From assembly GCF_021049285.1 (NCBI RefSeq), contig NZ_CP088017.1, positions 558,001-622,000 of the forward strand: a stretch of DNA of 64,000 nt, in the 5' to 3' direction. The DNA comes from Ruania halotolerans (GTDB lineage Bacteria > Actinomycetota > Actinomycetes > Actinomycetales > Beutenbergiaceae). The translations under genes were made by a program, and so were the position numbers. Shown here in pieces: positions 8,480 through 16,775 of the stretch; position 1 is the stretch's first letter; every line of letters begins with the position of its first letter. Under the pieces are notes generated by a model. The model saw only the letters and a program-made list of their open reading frames with translations, was not told the DNA's origin and ran no database searches.

Positions 8480-11260
8480 ATGCGGGAGCGAACCCGACGG
8501 GTGTCCGGATCGAGGAGAGCGGCAGGAGCAGGGGTGATCCTTGCCCTCATGGGCTCCCTGCTCACGGCTGTGGCTGCGCCCGCGTTCGCCGCCGACCCGA
8601 CCTCGGTGGAGTCCTATGCGCTCGAAGGGACAGTCAACCTCGCCCCGGAGGGCCTCGTGACGGTGAGCAGCTCCCAGGGCGGGGCCTCGCCGGACGTCCT
8701 CAACGACGGCGCCTCGGGCCACCCGGAACTGGGTGTCTGGGTCGCCGACGACACCGGCGTCGACGCCGGTGGATGGGTCCAGATCGACCTGCCGCGCGAG
8801 TCCGAGCTCTCCCGCGTCGTCGTCTTCCCGCGGGGCGACCCAGGGTTCTACGGCGTCTACTACCCGATCGACTTCACCGTCAGCGTGCTCGACGCCGAAG
8901 GTGAGACCGTCGCTGAGCAGCGCGTCGTCCACGATGACAGCCCGGAGGCGGTCGTCACCGAGCCCGACGTCGTCGACTTCGACGAGCCGGTCACCGGTGT
9001 CGCGGTCCGTATCGATGTGACGACCAGGCAGTCCCGGGAGGGCGGGATCCTGCAGTTCTCCGAGATCGCCGCCTTCGGCGTCGCACAGGAAGGGCCCGAC
9101 TACCAGCCGGCGGGCACCGACAACCTCTCGGTGACCTCCTCGGTGATCGCCTCCTCCAGCTATGAGCAGCCGGGGGAGTCCTGGGCGGCACGCTTCGCCA
9201 TCGACGGTGACACCGGCCGGACCAGCGGGTGGAGCACCGACCCCTACGCGCGCGTCCAGGACCCGAGCACCAGCGCCAGCCTGCAGCTGCAGTTGCAGTG
9301 CGAGTCGGATCTGTCCCGCGTGGTCGTCTTCCCCCGGGAGAAGTCCTTCCCCCGCGACTACCGCATCGAGATCTCCGACGATGCCTCCACCTGGACGACC
9401 GTGGCCGAGAGCCTGGAGAACGCGCCGGACGAGTCCGAGCCGCAGGTCTTCGATCTGGCGGAGGAGCCCTCGGCCCGCTACGTGCGGCTGTTCGTGGACA
9501 CCCGCAACGGCCCCGCCGGCGTGGACGGCTACCTCGTCCAGCTCGCCGAGATCGCCGTCTACGGCCAGGGCGCGAGCTGCGTGAACCAGGTCAAGCCGGC
9601 GCTGCTGCTGGAGCCGGGAACGAGCGACGACACCTGGTTCGCCGACACCACCGAGGACGCGGTGTACGAGGTCTCCTCCTCGGCGCCGGAGGTCGCCACG
9701 GTCGCTGCCGATGGCACGATCACCGCGGTCGCGCCGGGGCAGGCGACTATCACGCTGGTGGCCGGTGAGGCCACGCTGACCGTGCCGGTCGAAGTCGCAG
9801 CCGACGTCGAACGCATCGGCGACGACTTCGCCATCACCGTCTTCTGGGCGCCGCTACCCGAGTACGTCAACGACGAGCAGTACGACTACCTGGCCGAGGC
9901 CGGGATCGACATCGTGCAGGCCTCGCAGCTGACCGCCACCCGGGAGGTCAACCTGGAGATGGCTCGCCTCTCGCACGAGCGGGGGATGCAGACCATCGTC
10001 CAGGACCAGGCCGCCACCGGATCGTTCACCACCTGGTCGGAGCAGGAGGCGGGGGAGTGGGCGCAGAGCTACACCAACGTGCCCGGTGTGGGTGGCTTCT
10101 ACCTCATCGACGAACCGGCGGACGCGACGCAATACGCCACCGCGTTCAATGGGATCCGCGATGCGGCACCCGAGTACTACCCCCACCTCAACTTCTTTCC
10201 CTACGGCTACTACGGCGGCGCCGATCAGAGTGACGCCGCGATGCGGGCGTGGCTCGATGCCACCGCGCCGCACGCGATCGACGAGCCGGACTACCTGATG
10301 TACGACCTCTATCCCTTCCTGATCGAGGGAACGAACTTCGAGGGCCTGTTCACCAACCTCGACACCGTGCGCGAGGTGGGCCTCGAGTACGACATCAAGA
10401 CCGCCATGTACCTGCAGAGCGTCGGAATTCCGGGCGCCTACCGGCGCACCAATCCCACCGAGATCACCTACGAGGCGAACCTCGCCATGGCGTACGGGTA
10501 CAAGCAACTGTCCTACTTCACCTGGTGGACGCCGACCGACCGAGGAGAGCCGTTCACCGACGCGATCATGACCGCGGACGGGCAGCCGACCGACCTGTAT
10601 GCGCCGGTCCAGGAGCTGAACGCGCAGATCCATGCCCTCGGCCCGACACTGATGCGGTTGGACGCCCTGGAGGTGTACCTGGCGGGGAACACCCACGGCC
10701 AGCGGCCCGTGCCGGAGGACTTCTTCGTCCAGCCACAGAGCGAGGGTGACATGGTGCTCTCGCACATGGTCGACCGCACGAACGGCGACGACTACCTCTT
10801 CGTGGTCAACAACAGCTTCACCGAGAGCCACGCGGCGGAACTCGCATTCACGGACCCGCAGACGCGACTGCAGGAGGTGAGCAGGATCGACGGCTCGCTG
10901 GGCGCGAGGGTCACCCTCGCTCCCGATGCCGATGCTCCGGCCGTGCTGGAGCGTGACCTGCAGCCCGGGGAAGGGGTGCTCTTCCGGATCGCCAGTGACG
11001 ACCCCGTCGATCCGGTCGACCCCACCGATCCGCCGACCGAGGAGCCCACTGATCCCCCGGCCGAGGACCCGACCGCCGTGCCCACCGACCCGCCGGGCGA
11101 GGAGGACACCCCCGGCGGCGTCGCGGGCGACGGGCCGAACGGCGAGCTGCCGGCCACGGGTGCTGACGATTCGTGGAGCCTGGTCGCTCTTGCCGCGATG
11201 GTCATGGCCGGTGGCGTGCTGCTGGTCCGCCGGGAGCAGGTTTTCCGCCGAGCCGGGTGA
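8480..11260 (+). CDS. LPXTG-anchored protein with two discoidin-like domains, a BIG2 domain and a hydrolase-like TIM barrel
   Basis: 926 residues; ATG 8480 follows AAAGAGGA by about 7 bases. A signal peptide (1-35, ending APAFAA) leads into two F5/8 type C-like beta domains at about 45-210 and 215-365 (the second shares 'ARYVRLFVDT...GYLVQLAEIAVYG'). An Ig-like BIG2 domain follows at about 370-440 ('YEVSSSAPEVATVAADGTITAVAPGQATITL'). Residues about 450-790 look like a glycoside-hydrolase TIM barrel, with strands ending in 'GFYLIDEPAD' (candidate acid Glu), 'PHLNFFPYGYYG' and 'YLMYDLYPF'. A Pro/Thr/Asp/Glu-rich linker (about 835-885) precedes LPATG at 890, a membrane helix and a basic tail. 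It is probably a wall-bound glycan-degrading enzyme of unknown substrate. Its end overlaps the convergent RpiR gene by 59 bases. Confidence 0.82.
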   Translation: MRERTRRVSGSRRAAGAGVILALMGSLLTAVAAPAFAADPTSVESYALEGTVNLAPEGLVTVSSSQGGASPDVLNDGASGHPELGVWVADDTGVDAGGWVQIDLPRESELSRVVVFPRGDPGFYGVYYPIDFTVSVLDAEGETVAEQRVVHDDSPEAVVTEPDVVDFDEPVTGVAVRIDVTTRQSREGGILQFSEIAAFGVAQEGPDYQPAGTDNLSVTSSVIASSSYEQPGESWAARFAIDGDTGRTSGWSTDPYARVQDPSTSASLQLQLQCESDLSRVVVFPREKSFPRDYRIEISDDASTWTTVAESLENAPDESEPQVFDLAEEPSARYVRLFVDTRNGPAGVDGYLVQLAEIAVYGQGASCVNQVKPALLLEPGTSDDTWFADTTEDAVYEVSSSAPEVATVAADGTITAVAPGQATITLVAGEATLTVPVEVAADVERIGDDFAITVFWAPLPEYVNDEQYDYLAEAGIDIVQASQLTATREVNLEMARLSHERGMQTIVQDQAATGSFTTWSEQEAGEWAQSYTNVPGVGGFYLIDEPADATQYATAFNGIRDAAPEYYPHLNFFPYGYYGGADQSDAAMRAWLDATAPHAIDEPDYLMYDLYPFLIEGTNFEGLFTNLDTVREVGLEYDIKTAMYLQSVGIPGAYRRTNPTEITYEANLAMAYGYKQLSYFTWWTPTDRGEPFTDAIMTADGQPTDLYAPVQELNAQIHALGPTLMRLDALEVYLAGNTHGQRPVPEDFFVQPQSEGDMVLSHMVDRTNGDDYLFVVNNSFTESHAAELAFTDPQTRLQEVSRIDGSLGARVTLAPDADAPAVLERDLQPGEGVLFRIASDDPVDPVDPTDPPTEEPTDPPAEDPTAVPTDPPGEEDTPGGVAGDGPNGELPATGADDSWSLVALAAMVMAGGVLLVRREQVFRRAG

Positions 11261-12149
11261 CTGCGTCGCGAGCCCGGCCGGCGAGCTCCTGCGAGCGTTC
11301 CTGGTCATGCCAGGAGACGAGGAGGTACAGCAGGTCGGCGGCGAAGACCTGAGTGTGGGATGCGGTCAACTGCCCCAGGTCCCGGTAGTCGTCCGGTGGT
11401 GCGGTGCGGATGAGCAGATCGGCCAGTTCAGCCAGGGGCGAGCGGTGATCGCTGGTGATCGCGATCGTCGCCGCACCGGCGTCGCGAGCCATGGTGAGCA
11501 TCTCGATCGTCTCCGACGTCGCGCCCGAGTTGGAGACCCCGACGGCCACATCCGAGTTCTCCAGGCAGGCGGCGCTCATCACGCCCATGTGAAGGTCCGA
11601 CCATCCGCGGGCGTTGATGCCGACCTGGTAGAGGCGCTCCACGAGCCCGCCGGCCACCGACCCTGACCCGCCGACTCCGTAGACATCTACCCGCGAGCTC
11701 TCGGCGATCAGCCGCGCGGCCTCGCGAACCTGGTGCAGATCGGTGAGGTCCGCCGAGGCCTGTAGTGCCTGGACGTGTGTCGACAGGAACGTCCGTAGGA
11801 GCTCGTGATCATCCATATCCGGATGGACCATCGCGCCGGGCTCGCCGGCGAGCCCGTCCTGTGCGACCGAACGCCCGACGTCGGCCGCGGCTCCGACCCG
11901 CAGTTGCAGGTAGCCACCGTAGCCGAGGACCTTGCAGAACCGGCTCAAGGTGGGTGGCGAGACCCCGGCGCGCGCGGCCAGGCCCGCACTGGAAAGATTG
12001 ATCGGTAGCTCCGGGTTCTCGAGCAGTAATGTGGCGAGGCTGGCCATGCCGCGGGTCAGGCGCGGTCTGGCGGCCTGCAGACGTGCTCGTAGTCCGAAAT
12101 CGGCCGGAAAGGCCGAAGCGTCGTCACCCGAATCCCTTGGAAGCCCCAT
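11202..12149 (-). CDS. MurR/RpiR-family transcriptional regulator
   Basis: 315 residues from ATG 12149. The N-terminal HTH_6 domain is clear at about 40-95 ('LSSAGLAARAGVSPPTLSRFCKVLGYGGYLQL'). A SIS sugar-phosphate-binding domain follows at about 140-280 ('RVDVYGVGGSGSVAGGLVERLYQVG', then 'VGVSNSGATSETIEMLTMARDAGAATIAITS', then 'DHRSPLAELAD'). RpiR proteins sense phosphosugars and control sugar catabolic genes. The gene faces the anchored hydrolase-like gene and overlaps its 3' end, so the two may form a regulatory pair through the TGAAA-N5-TTTCA site at 8379. Confidence 0.9.
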   Translation of the reverse strand: MGLPRDSGDDASAFPADFGLRARLQAARPRLTRGMASLATLLLENPELPINLSSAGLAARAGVSPPTLSRFCKVLGYGGYLQLRVGAAADVGRSVAQDGLAGEPGAMVHPDMDDHELLRTFLSTHVQALQASADLTDLHQVREAARLIAESSRVDVYGVGGSGSVAGGLVERLYQVGINARGWSDLHMGVMSAACLENSDVAVGVSNSGATSETIEMLTMARDAGAATIAITSDHRSPLAELADLLIRTAPPDDYRDLGQLTASHTQVFAADLLYLLVSWHDQERSQELAGRARDAVTRLGGKPAPGGPAARHRP

Positions 12150-12200
12150 TCTCCGGAGTCTCGCACCCCTGAAATGAATTTTCAAGATCTCTGGCGTGCG

Positions 12201-12206
12201 TACGAT
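12201..12206 (+). promoter_or_regulatory. -10 hexamer TACGAT of a leaderless transcript
   Basis: TACGAT ends seven bases before ATG 12213 with no ribosome binding site in between. This is the actinobacterial pattern in which transcription starts on the A of the start codon. It decides the start of the polymerase gene. The -35 region is not convincing. Confidence 0.5.
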
Positions 12207-12212
12207 GTGACC

Positions 12213-13139
12213 ATGGCCGATGACGCCGTCGAGCTGACCGTCGGAGACCGCACGATCAGGATCTCCCACCCGGACCGGGTGATGTTCCCCGCCCGGGGTG
12301 AGACCAAACTCGACCTTGCCCACTACTACGCCGCGGTTGGCGAGGGCATTACCCGGGCGCTCCGGGAGCGGCCGTGCATGTTGCACCGGTTCCCCACCGG
12401 GGTGACCGGCGAGAAGGTGCACCAGAAGCGGCTGCCGCGAGGGGCGCCGTCGTGGGTGGAGACCGTGGAGGTGTACTTCCCCCGTTACAAGCGCACCGCC
12501 GACGAACTGTGCGTGACCGAGCCGGCGAGCGTGGTCTGGGCCGTGCAGATGGGCACGGTGGAGTTCCACCCCTGGAACTCCCGCCGCGGCCACGTCGAGG
12601 AGCCCGACGAGTGGCGCATCGACCTCGACCCGATGCCGGACTGCCCGTTCGATCGGGTGCGGCGGGTGGCTGGGGTGGCTCAGGAGATCCTCGATGAGCT
12701 CGGTATCACCGGCTATCCGAAGACTTCCGGCGGGTCCGGCCTGCACATCTATGTGCGGATCGAGCCCCGGTGGGGTTTTGACGAGGTGCGGACGGCGGCC
12801 CTCGCCTTCGCGCGCGAGGTCGCCCACCGTGCACCGAAGGATGTGACGACCGAGTGGTGGCGCAAGGACAGGGACCCGGCCGCCGTCTTCGTGGATTTCA
12901 ACCAGAATGCGCGCGATCACACGATCGCGGCCGCGTACTCGGTGCGTGGGAACCCTGAAGCGACGGTGTCCACGCCGATCAGTTGGGAGGAGATCGCGGA
13001 TGTCGAACCCCGCGAGCTGACCATCGCCACGGTGCCGGACCGGTTCGCCCACCTCGGGGACCTGCATGCCGGCATCGACGAGGTCGCCCACTCGATCGAA
13101 CAGTTGCTGGAGTGGGCCGCGCGCGACGAGGAGTCCTGA
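12213..13139 (+). CDS. Stand-alone LigD-type (AEP) DNA polymerase/primase domain protein
   Basis: 308 residues. The protein is the polymerase domain of LigD with no ligase or nuclease domain fused. Recognisable parts are 'ISHPDRVMFP' near the start, 'MLHRFPTGVTGEKVHQKRLP', 'VWAVQMGTVEFHPWNSRR', the metal-binding 'WRIDLDPMP' and 'KTSGGSGLHIYV', then 'FVDFNQNARDHTIAAAYSVR'. In mycobacteria the matching proteins work with Ku and ligase in non-homologous end joining or in gap filling. No ku or ligase gene is in the window. I chose ATG 12213 because of the leaderless promoter; an in-frame ATG at 12174 would add 13 residues but has no ribosome binding site. Confidence 0.9.
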   Translation: MADDAVELTVGDRTIRISHPDRVMFPARGETKLDLAHYYAAVGEGITRALRERPCMLHRFPTGVTGEKVHQKRLPRGAPSWVETVEVYFPRYKRTADELCVTEPASVVWAVQMGTVEFHPWNSRRGHVEEPDEWRIDLDPMPDCPFDRVRRVAGVAQEILDELGITGYPKTSGGSGLHIYVRIEPRWGFDEVRTAALAFAREVAHRAPKDVTTEWWRKDRDPAAVFVDFNQNARDHTIAAAYSVRGNPEATVSTPISWEEIADVEPRELTIATVPDRFAHLGDLHAGIDEVAHSIEQLLEWAARDEES

Positions 13140-13177
13140 CACACGCCCGTCATCTGCGCCGGGCTACCCTGACGCTC

Positions 13178-13225
13178 ATGCCTGCACCCGCGCCCTCCGA
13201 TCCATGCGCCGAGGCGGCCCGATGA
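13178..13225 (+). CDS. Possible 15-residue leader peptide overlapping the transporter start
   Basis: ATG 13178 opens MPAPAPSDPCAEAAR and stops in TGA 13223-13225, which overlaps ATG 13222 of the next gene as ATGA. TACCCT at 13165-13170 is 7 bases upstream and could be the -10 of a leaderless transcript. The transporter has no ribosome binding site of its own, so translation of this peptide could load it by coupling. This is seen in the sequence only. Confidence 0.3.
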   Translation: MPAPAPSDPCAEAAR

Positions 13226-14175
13226 AGCGGGTGATTCGATGGGTCGACCCGTTCGTGCTGCTCATCCTCAGCGCACTGGTGCTCGGCCTAGTGCTGCCGG
13301 TGTCGCGGCCCGTGCTGGACGGCGTGGAAAGCGTGGGGGATGTGGCGATCTTCCTGCTCTTCGGTGTCTACGGCATGCGGCTGCGCACCACGGAGGTTCT
13401 CGGCTCACTGCGCAACTGGCGCCTCCAAGGCGGGATCCTCGCCTCGACCTACGTGCTCTTCCCGGCGTTCGGGCTGATGATCTCCTGGGCTGTCTCACCG
13501 ATCGTCGGCACGGCACTGGCGGCGGGTGTGTTGTACCTGAGCCTGCTGCCCTCCACGGTGCAGTCCTCGGTGGCATTCGTCTCGGTGGCACGCGGGAATG
13601 TGGCCGGGGCGATCAGTGCGGCCACGATCTCCAATGTGGTCGGGATGGTCGCGACACCGCTGCTGGTGCTATGGCTGATGGGCGCCTCCGGGGCCACCGG
13701 GATGGGCGGGATCCGCTCAGTGCTGTTGCAGTTGTTGCTGCCGTTCGTGATCGGTCAGCTCCTCCAGCCGTTCGTGGGGAACTGGGTCCGTGCCCACAAG
13801 CCGATCACCATGGTGCTGGATCGCGGCACAGTGACCCTTTTGGTGTTCAGTGCGGTCGCCTCAGCCACTGCCGACGGCGTCTGGCAGGAGGTCTCCGCCG
13901 TCATGCTGGTGGGGCTGCTCGGGGTGAGTGGACTGCTGCTCGCTGTGATGCTCGCGATCACCTGGTGGGGCGGGAAGGGGCTCGGGCTCGACGTCGCGGA
14001 CCGGATCGCCCTGCTGATGTGCGGGTCGAAGAAGTCGCTGGCGACGGGTCTGCCGATGGCACTGGTGCTGTTCCCCGCGGCGGCCGCGGCCACGATCGCG
14101 GTGCCCGTGATCATCTTCCACCAGCTGCAACTCCTGGTGTGCGCGGCGATCGCCCGGCGGCTTGCCTCCCGCTGA
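13222..14175 (+). CDS. Bile acid:sodium symporter (SBF-like, BASS) family transporter
   Basis: 317 residues, almost entirely hydrophobic, with about ten predicted membrane helices. It begins MKRVIRWVDPFVLLILSALVLGLVLP. The family's discontinuous-helix region is recognisable ('LYLSLLPSTVQSSVAFVSVARGNVAGAISAATISNVVGM'), as is the late 'CGSKKSLATGLPMALVLF' segment. It belongs to the PF13593 branch of bacterial SBF-like carriers (YfeH-like), whose substrates are mostly unknown organic anions. The start overlaps a small upstream reading frame as ATGA. It converges on the ABC/FtsX genes across a long hairpin. Confidence 0.88.
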   Translation: MKRVIRWVDPFVLLILSALVLGLVLPVSRPVLDGVESVGDVAIFLLFGVYGMRLRTTEVLGSLRNWRLQGGILASTYVLFPAFGLMISWAVSPIVGTALAAGVLYLSLLPSTVQSSVAFVSVARGNVAGAISAATISNVVGMVATPLLVLWLMGASGATGMGGIRSVLLQLLLPFVIGQLLQPFVGNWVRAHKPITMVLDRGTVTLLVFSAVASATADGVWQEVSAVMLVGLLGVSGLLLAVMLAITWWGGKGLGLDVADRIALLMCGSKKSLATGLPMALVLFPAAAAATIAVPVIIFHQLQLLVCAAIARRLASR

Positions 14176-14184
14176 TCGAAGACG

Positions 14185-14244
14185 GACATACCTTTCACGC
14201 ACCGACACAAGTTGGATCCTGTGTCGGTGCGTGGAAGGTATGTC
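14185..14244. terminator. Bidirectional hairpin with 25-bp arms
   Basis: Arms at 14185-14209 and 14220-14244 match over 25 bp with a single G-T wobble, around a 10-base loop (14210-14219). It fills the whole gap between the convergent SBF transporter and FtsX permease genes, 10 bases from one stop and 7 from the other, so it can end both transcripts. Confidence 0.8.
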
Positions 14245-14251
14245 GGGTGCT

Positions 14252-15562
14252 CTAGGCGAGCACCGTGCGCACGACGCGACCGGAGGCGACGGTGCCGATC
14301 AGCACCAGAGCGCAGGCACCGGCCACGCTGAGTGCGAACTGGATCAGCACCGAGCCGGCGCCGAGGAACCCGAATCCGAGTGCGGGGATCATGAACAGCA
14401 GGGCACACGCCGTCGCCAGGCCCACAGCGGCCGCGAGGGGCACCAGGGTTTCTCGCATCCGCGCTGCGTTGAGTACCCGCAGGTCGGTGCCGGCCAGCCG
14501 CAGCGCGCGATACTCCGCTCCCTGATCGATCACCCGGCCCGCTTGCATCACGCCGGTGGACACAGCCGCCACCACACCGGCGATGGCGAGGGTGAGGAAC
14601 CCGCCGGTGGACATGTCCGTGATGACCTGGTCGCCGCCGTCGGTCGTGTCATACATCGCGATCGCGGCGGTCAGGCCAGCGATGAAGGTGGCCAGCGCCA
14701 CGCCGCCGACGCTGCGCCAGGCGGTGCGCGGGGAGTCGATGATGCGGCGCGCGGCGATGAGGGAGGCGGCATCCTTACTCCGCTTCGCCGCGATCCGGCC
14801 GATCAGTCCCATCACCCACGGGCCGATCACGTTCATCATCGCGAACCCGCCGGCCACCAACAGCACCAGAACCACAATGCCTGCCTGCCCCGTGTTCAAC
14901 AGGATCATGAAGACGAGCGCGAACAGGACCACGGGCAGCACCCGGGACCAGTGCAGTGCCTTCGGCTTGGTCCGCGCGGCTACCCCGAGCGGGGTGATCG
15001 CGACCTTGCGCAGACTCGCCCCGGCTGAGATCAGCGCCACCACGGTGACACCTGCGATCGCGGCGGCGAACACCCACCAGGGTGCCACCAACTCGCCGTA
15101 GCTGAACGGGTTGCCCTGGAACGGGATCGGCATCACCAGCGGGATCAGGGCGAACGTTCCGACGGCGCCGATCGCCGCGCCGGCGAGGGCCTGAGCGGCG
15201 GAGTCCAGCACTGTGAGGAGTGAGACCTGGCCGGTGGTGGCCCCCGCGAGCCGGAGTGCCGCGAGCCGTTCGTCGCGCCGCGCCACGGCCAGCCGCGCCG
15301 CAGCGCCGCCGAGGGTCACCAGCGGCACCGTGAGCAGAGTGGTGGCGGTAGCCGCGAGGATGACGTAGATCCCGCCGTCGGACTCCATGCCCAGATACTG
15401 GGCACGGTCGATGAACGCGAACAGCCCGCCGAGGACCACCAGTAGCACCGCCGTCGTGACGGCGAATGCTGTGACGGCCAGCACACTCGTGAGGCGTTGC
15501 GGGTCGTTCGAGCCAGCGCTGCGGCGGCGCAACAGCAGCCACATGTCCCACGCTGCCTTCAT
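14252..15562 (-). CDS. FtsX-like ABC transporter permease
   Basis: 436 residues from ATG 15562, preceded by a strong AGGGGGG site. About ten membrane helices are arranged as two FtsX-like blocks ('LLTVPLVTLGGAAARLAVARRDERLAALRLAGATTGQV' and 'GVMQAGRVIDQGAEYRALRLAGTDLRVLNAARMRETLVPL'). The repeated 'R.ALRLAG' coupling motif is typical of MacB/FtsX-type permeases. Its start overlaps the stop of the ATPase gene as ATGA, so the two form one exporter unit. Such pairs export peptides, antibiotics or lipids in actinobacteria. The substrate is unknown. Confidence 0.9.
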   Translation of the reverse strand: MKAAWDMWLLLRRRSAGSNDPQRLTSVLAVTAFAVTTAVLLVVLGGLFAFIDRAQYLGMESDGGIYVILAATATTLLTVPLVTLGGAAARLAVARRDERLAALRLAGATTGQVSLLTVLDSAAQALAGAAIGAVGTFALIPLVMPIPFQGNPFSYGELVAPWWVFAAAIAGVTVVALISAGASLRKVAITPLGVAARTKPKALHWSRVLPVVLFALVFMILLNTGQAGIVVLVLLVAGGFAMMNVIGPWVMGLIGRIAAKRSKDAASLIAARRIIDSPRTAWRSVGGVALATFIAGLTAAIAMYDTTDGGDQVITDMSTGGFLTLAIAGVVAAVSTGVMQAGRVIDQGAEYRALRLAGTDLRVLNAARMRETLVPLAAAVGLATACALLFMIPALGFGFLGAGSVLIQFALSVAGACALVLIGTVASGRVVRTVLA

Positions 15563-16338
15563 CGCAGGCCCCCCTGATCGACTGGGCGGGCCGCCGGCTG
15601 GAGCTGTCGGGTGGGCTGGGCAGGGCCAGGATGTTGCATAGGCGCGCCGGGCCGGTGCTCGGCGACGATCCGCCCGTCCTGCATCTGCACGGTGCGCGAG
15701 CACCACCGGGCCACCTGGGGATCATGGGTGACGATCACCAGTGCGGCTCCGGTGGCGCGGGTGGCCTCGGTGAGTACCTGCAGCACCTCGTGCCCGGTCT
15801 CCTGATCGAGTGCGCCGGTGGGCTCGTCGGCGAAGATCACGCCGGGGGAGCCGACCAGGGCGCGAGCGATTGCTACCCGCTGGGCCTGCCCGCCGGAGAG
15901 TTCGCCGGGGCGACGGCTGGCCATACCCGCCAGACCCAGGTACTCCAGCCAACGCTGCGCCGTCTGGGTGGCGGCCTGGCGCGGCGTACCACCGAGCATC
16001 AGCGGAAGCGCGGCGTTCTCATCGGCCGGCAACTCGGGCAGCAGCTGGCCGGACTGGAACACGAACCCGAAGTCGGTGCGCCGCAGCGCGGTCCGCGCCG
16101 AGTCCGCGAGCGAGGCAAGATTCTGTCCGGCCCAGAGCACCTCGCCCTGGGTGGGGGTGAGGACGCCCGCGAGGCAATGCAGCAGCGTGGTCTTGCCGGA
16201 GCCTGATGGACCCATGACGGCGATCGACTCGCCCGGGGCAATGGTCAGGTCGACGCCGGCCAGGGCGGTCGTGGTGACGCCATCGGTGCCGTAGGTCTTC
16301 ACCAGGCGGTGGGCGGAGAGCGGAGATCGTGTGGTCAT
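15559..16338 (-). CDS. ABC transporter ATP-binding protein (MacB/LolD type)
   Basis: 259 residues. Walker A is 'MGPSGSGKTTLL' (about 43-54), the Q-loop is 'FGFVFQSGQLLPEL', the signature is 'LSGGQAQRVAIARAL', Walker B is 'VIFADEPTGALD' and the H-loop is 'VIVTHDPQVA'. The 'DEPTGALD' form and the FtsX partner place it in the MacB/LolD/BceA-like class. I chose ATG 16338 (GAGAG upstream); an in-frame GTG at 16347 is possible. A regulator is not adjacent. Confidence 0.92.
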   Translation of the reverse strand: MTTRSPLSAHRLVKTYGTDGVTTTALAGVDLTIAPGESIAVMGPSGSGKTTLLHCLAGVLTPTQGEVLWAGQNLASLADSARTALRRTDFGFVFQSGQLLPELPADENAALPLMLGGTPRQAATQTAQRWLEYLGLAGMASRRPGELSGGQAQRVAIARALVGSPGVIFADEPTGALDQETGHEVLQVLTEATRATGAALVIVTHDPQVARWCSRTVQMQDGRIVAEHRPGAPMQHPGPAQPTRQLQPAARPVDQGGLR

Positions 16339-16568
16339 GGTGTCCACTCTCGCGGTGCGCGGCGCGGCGCAGCATCGGTCCGGGGGATCGACGTGGAGGT
16401 GGGGGCATCAGCCCGTAGGTGGCGCGGGTGTCCCCCTGAGGGTGGAGGCGACCTCTCGGATGGTTCGACGGTTTCGACGTCATGCTCATGCTGTGATCGG
16501 GCCTACATCCCCTTGATTGGTCACCGGAGCGAGTGACCGGTACAGTGATAGGCGGCCATGAGCCAGGA

Positions 16569-16641
16569 GCGCCCGTAGCTTAATGGATAGAGCATCTGAC
16601 TACGGATCAGAAGGTTGGGGGTTCGAGTCCCTCCGGGCGCG
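16569..16641 (+). tRNA. tRNA-Arg (anticodon ACG)
   Basis: A complete cloverleaf. The acceptor arms GCGCCCG (16569-16575) and CGGGCGC (16634-16640) pair fully, with G as discriminator and no encoded CCA. The anticodon stem CTGA/TCAG surrounds loop CTACGGA, giving anticodon ACG. The T arm carries GTTCGAGTC. The 3' half from 16600 onward is part of the 59-bp repeat used as attachment site by the element to its right. Confidence 0.97.
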
Positions 16642-16658
16642 CTCGTTGAGACAGCGAC
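16600..16658. repeat. attL: 59-bp direct repeat in the tRNA-Arg 3' half
   Basis: Bases 16600-16658 are identical to 22011-22069. The copy runs from the anticodon loop through the tRNA 3' end and 17 bases beyond. Because integration restores the tRNA, the tRNA-Arg gene stays intact on this side. Confidence 0.93.
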
Positions 16659-16661
16659 GAA

Positions 16662-16700
16662 AACGGCTCCACCACTGGGGAAACCCGGGGTGGAGCCGTT
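16662..16700. terminator. Hairpin after tRNA-Arg and integrase
   Basis: Arms at 16662-16672 and 16690-16700 pair over 11 bp (AACGGCTCCAC with GTGGAGCCGTT). It sits just past the attL repeat. It can end the tRNA transcript on the plus strand and the integrase transcript on the minus strand, and it was probably brought by the element. Confidence 0.7.
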
Positions 16701-16738
16701 CTCGTTGGTGGTGGCAGGACGGTGCGGGCAGTGCCGCC

Positions 16739-16756
16739 TCTCACGGATCTCTCACG
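16739..16756. repeat. Candidate integrase arm-type site, left copy
   Basis: TCTCACGGATCTCTCACG occurs here, 81 bases inside attL, and again perfectly at 21885-21902, 109 bases inside attR, in the same orientation. Each copy contains two CTCACG units. In the excised circle the two would flank the attachment core, as arm-type integrase or excisionase sites do. Confidence 0.55.
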
Positions 16757-16775
16757 AGATGCACCGGGAACGCGC

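Noticed and set aside
9854-11308. 484-codon minus-strand frame antisense to the anchored hydrolase-like gene
   Set aside because: No domain and no ribosome site; it is explained by codon bias of the plus-strand gene.
12150-13142. N-terminal extension of the RpiR gene running antisense through the LigD-type polymerase gene
   Set aside because: The added residues have no similarity to any domain and oppose a well-conserved gene; RpiR begins at ATG 12149.
14162-15028. Plus-strand frame opposite the FtsX permease
   Set aside because: Composition rich in His, Gln, Gly and Glu typical of shadow frames, and it crosses the terminator hairpin at 14185-14244.
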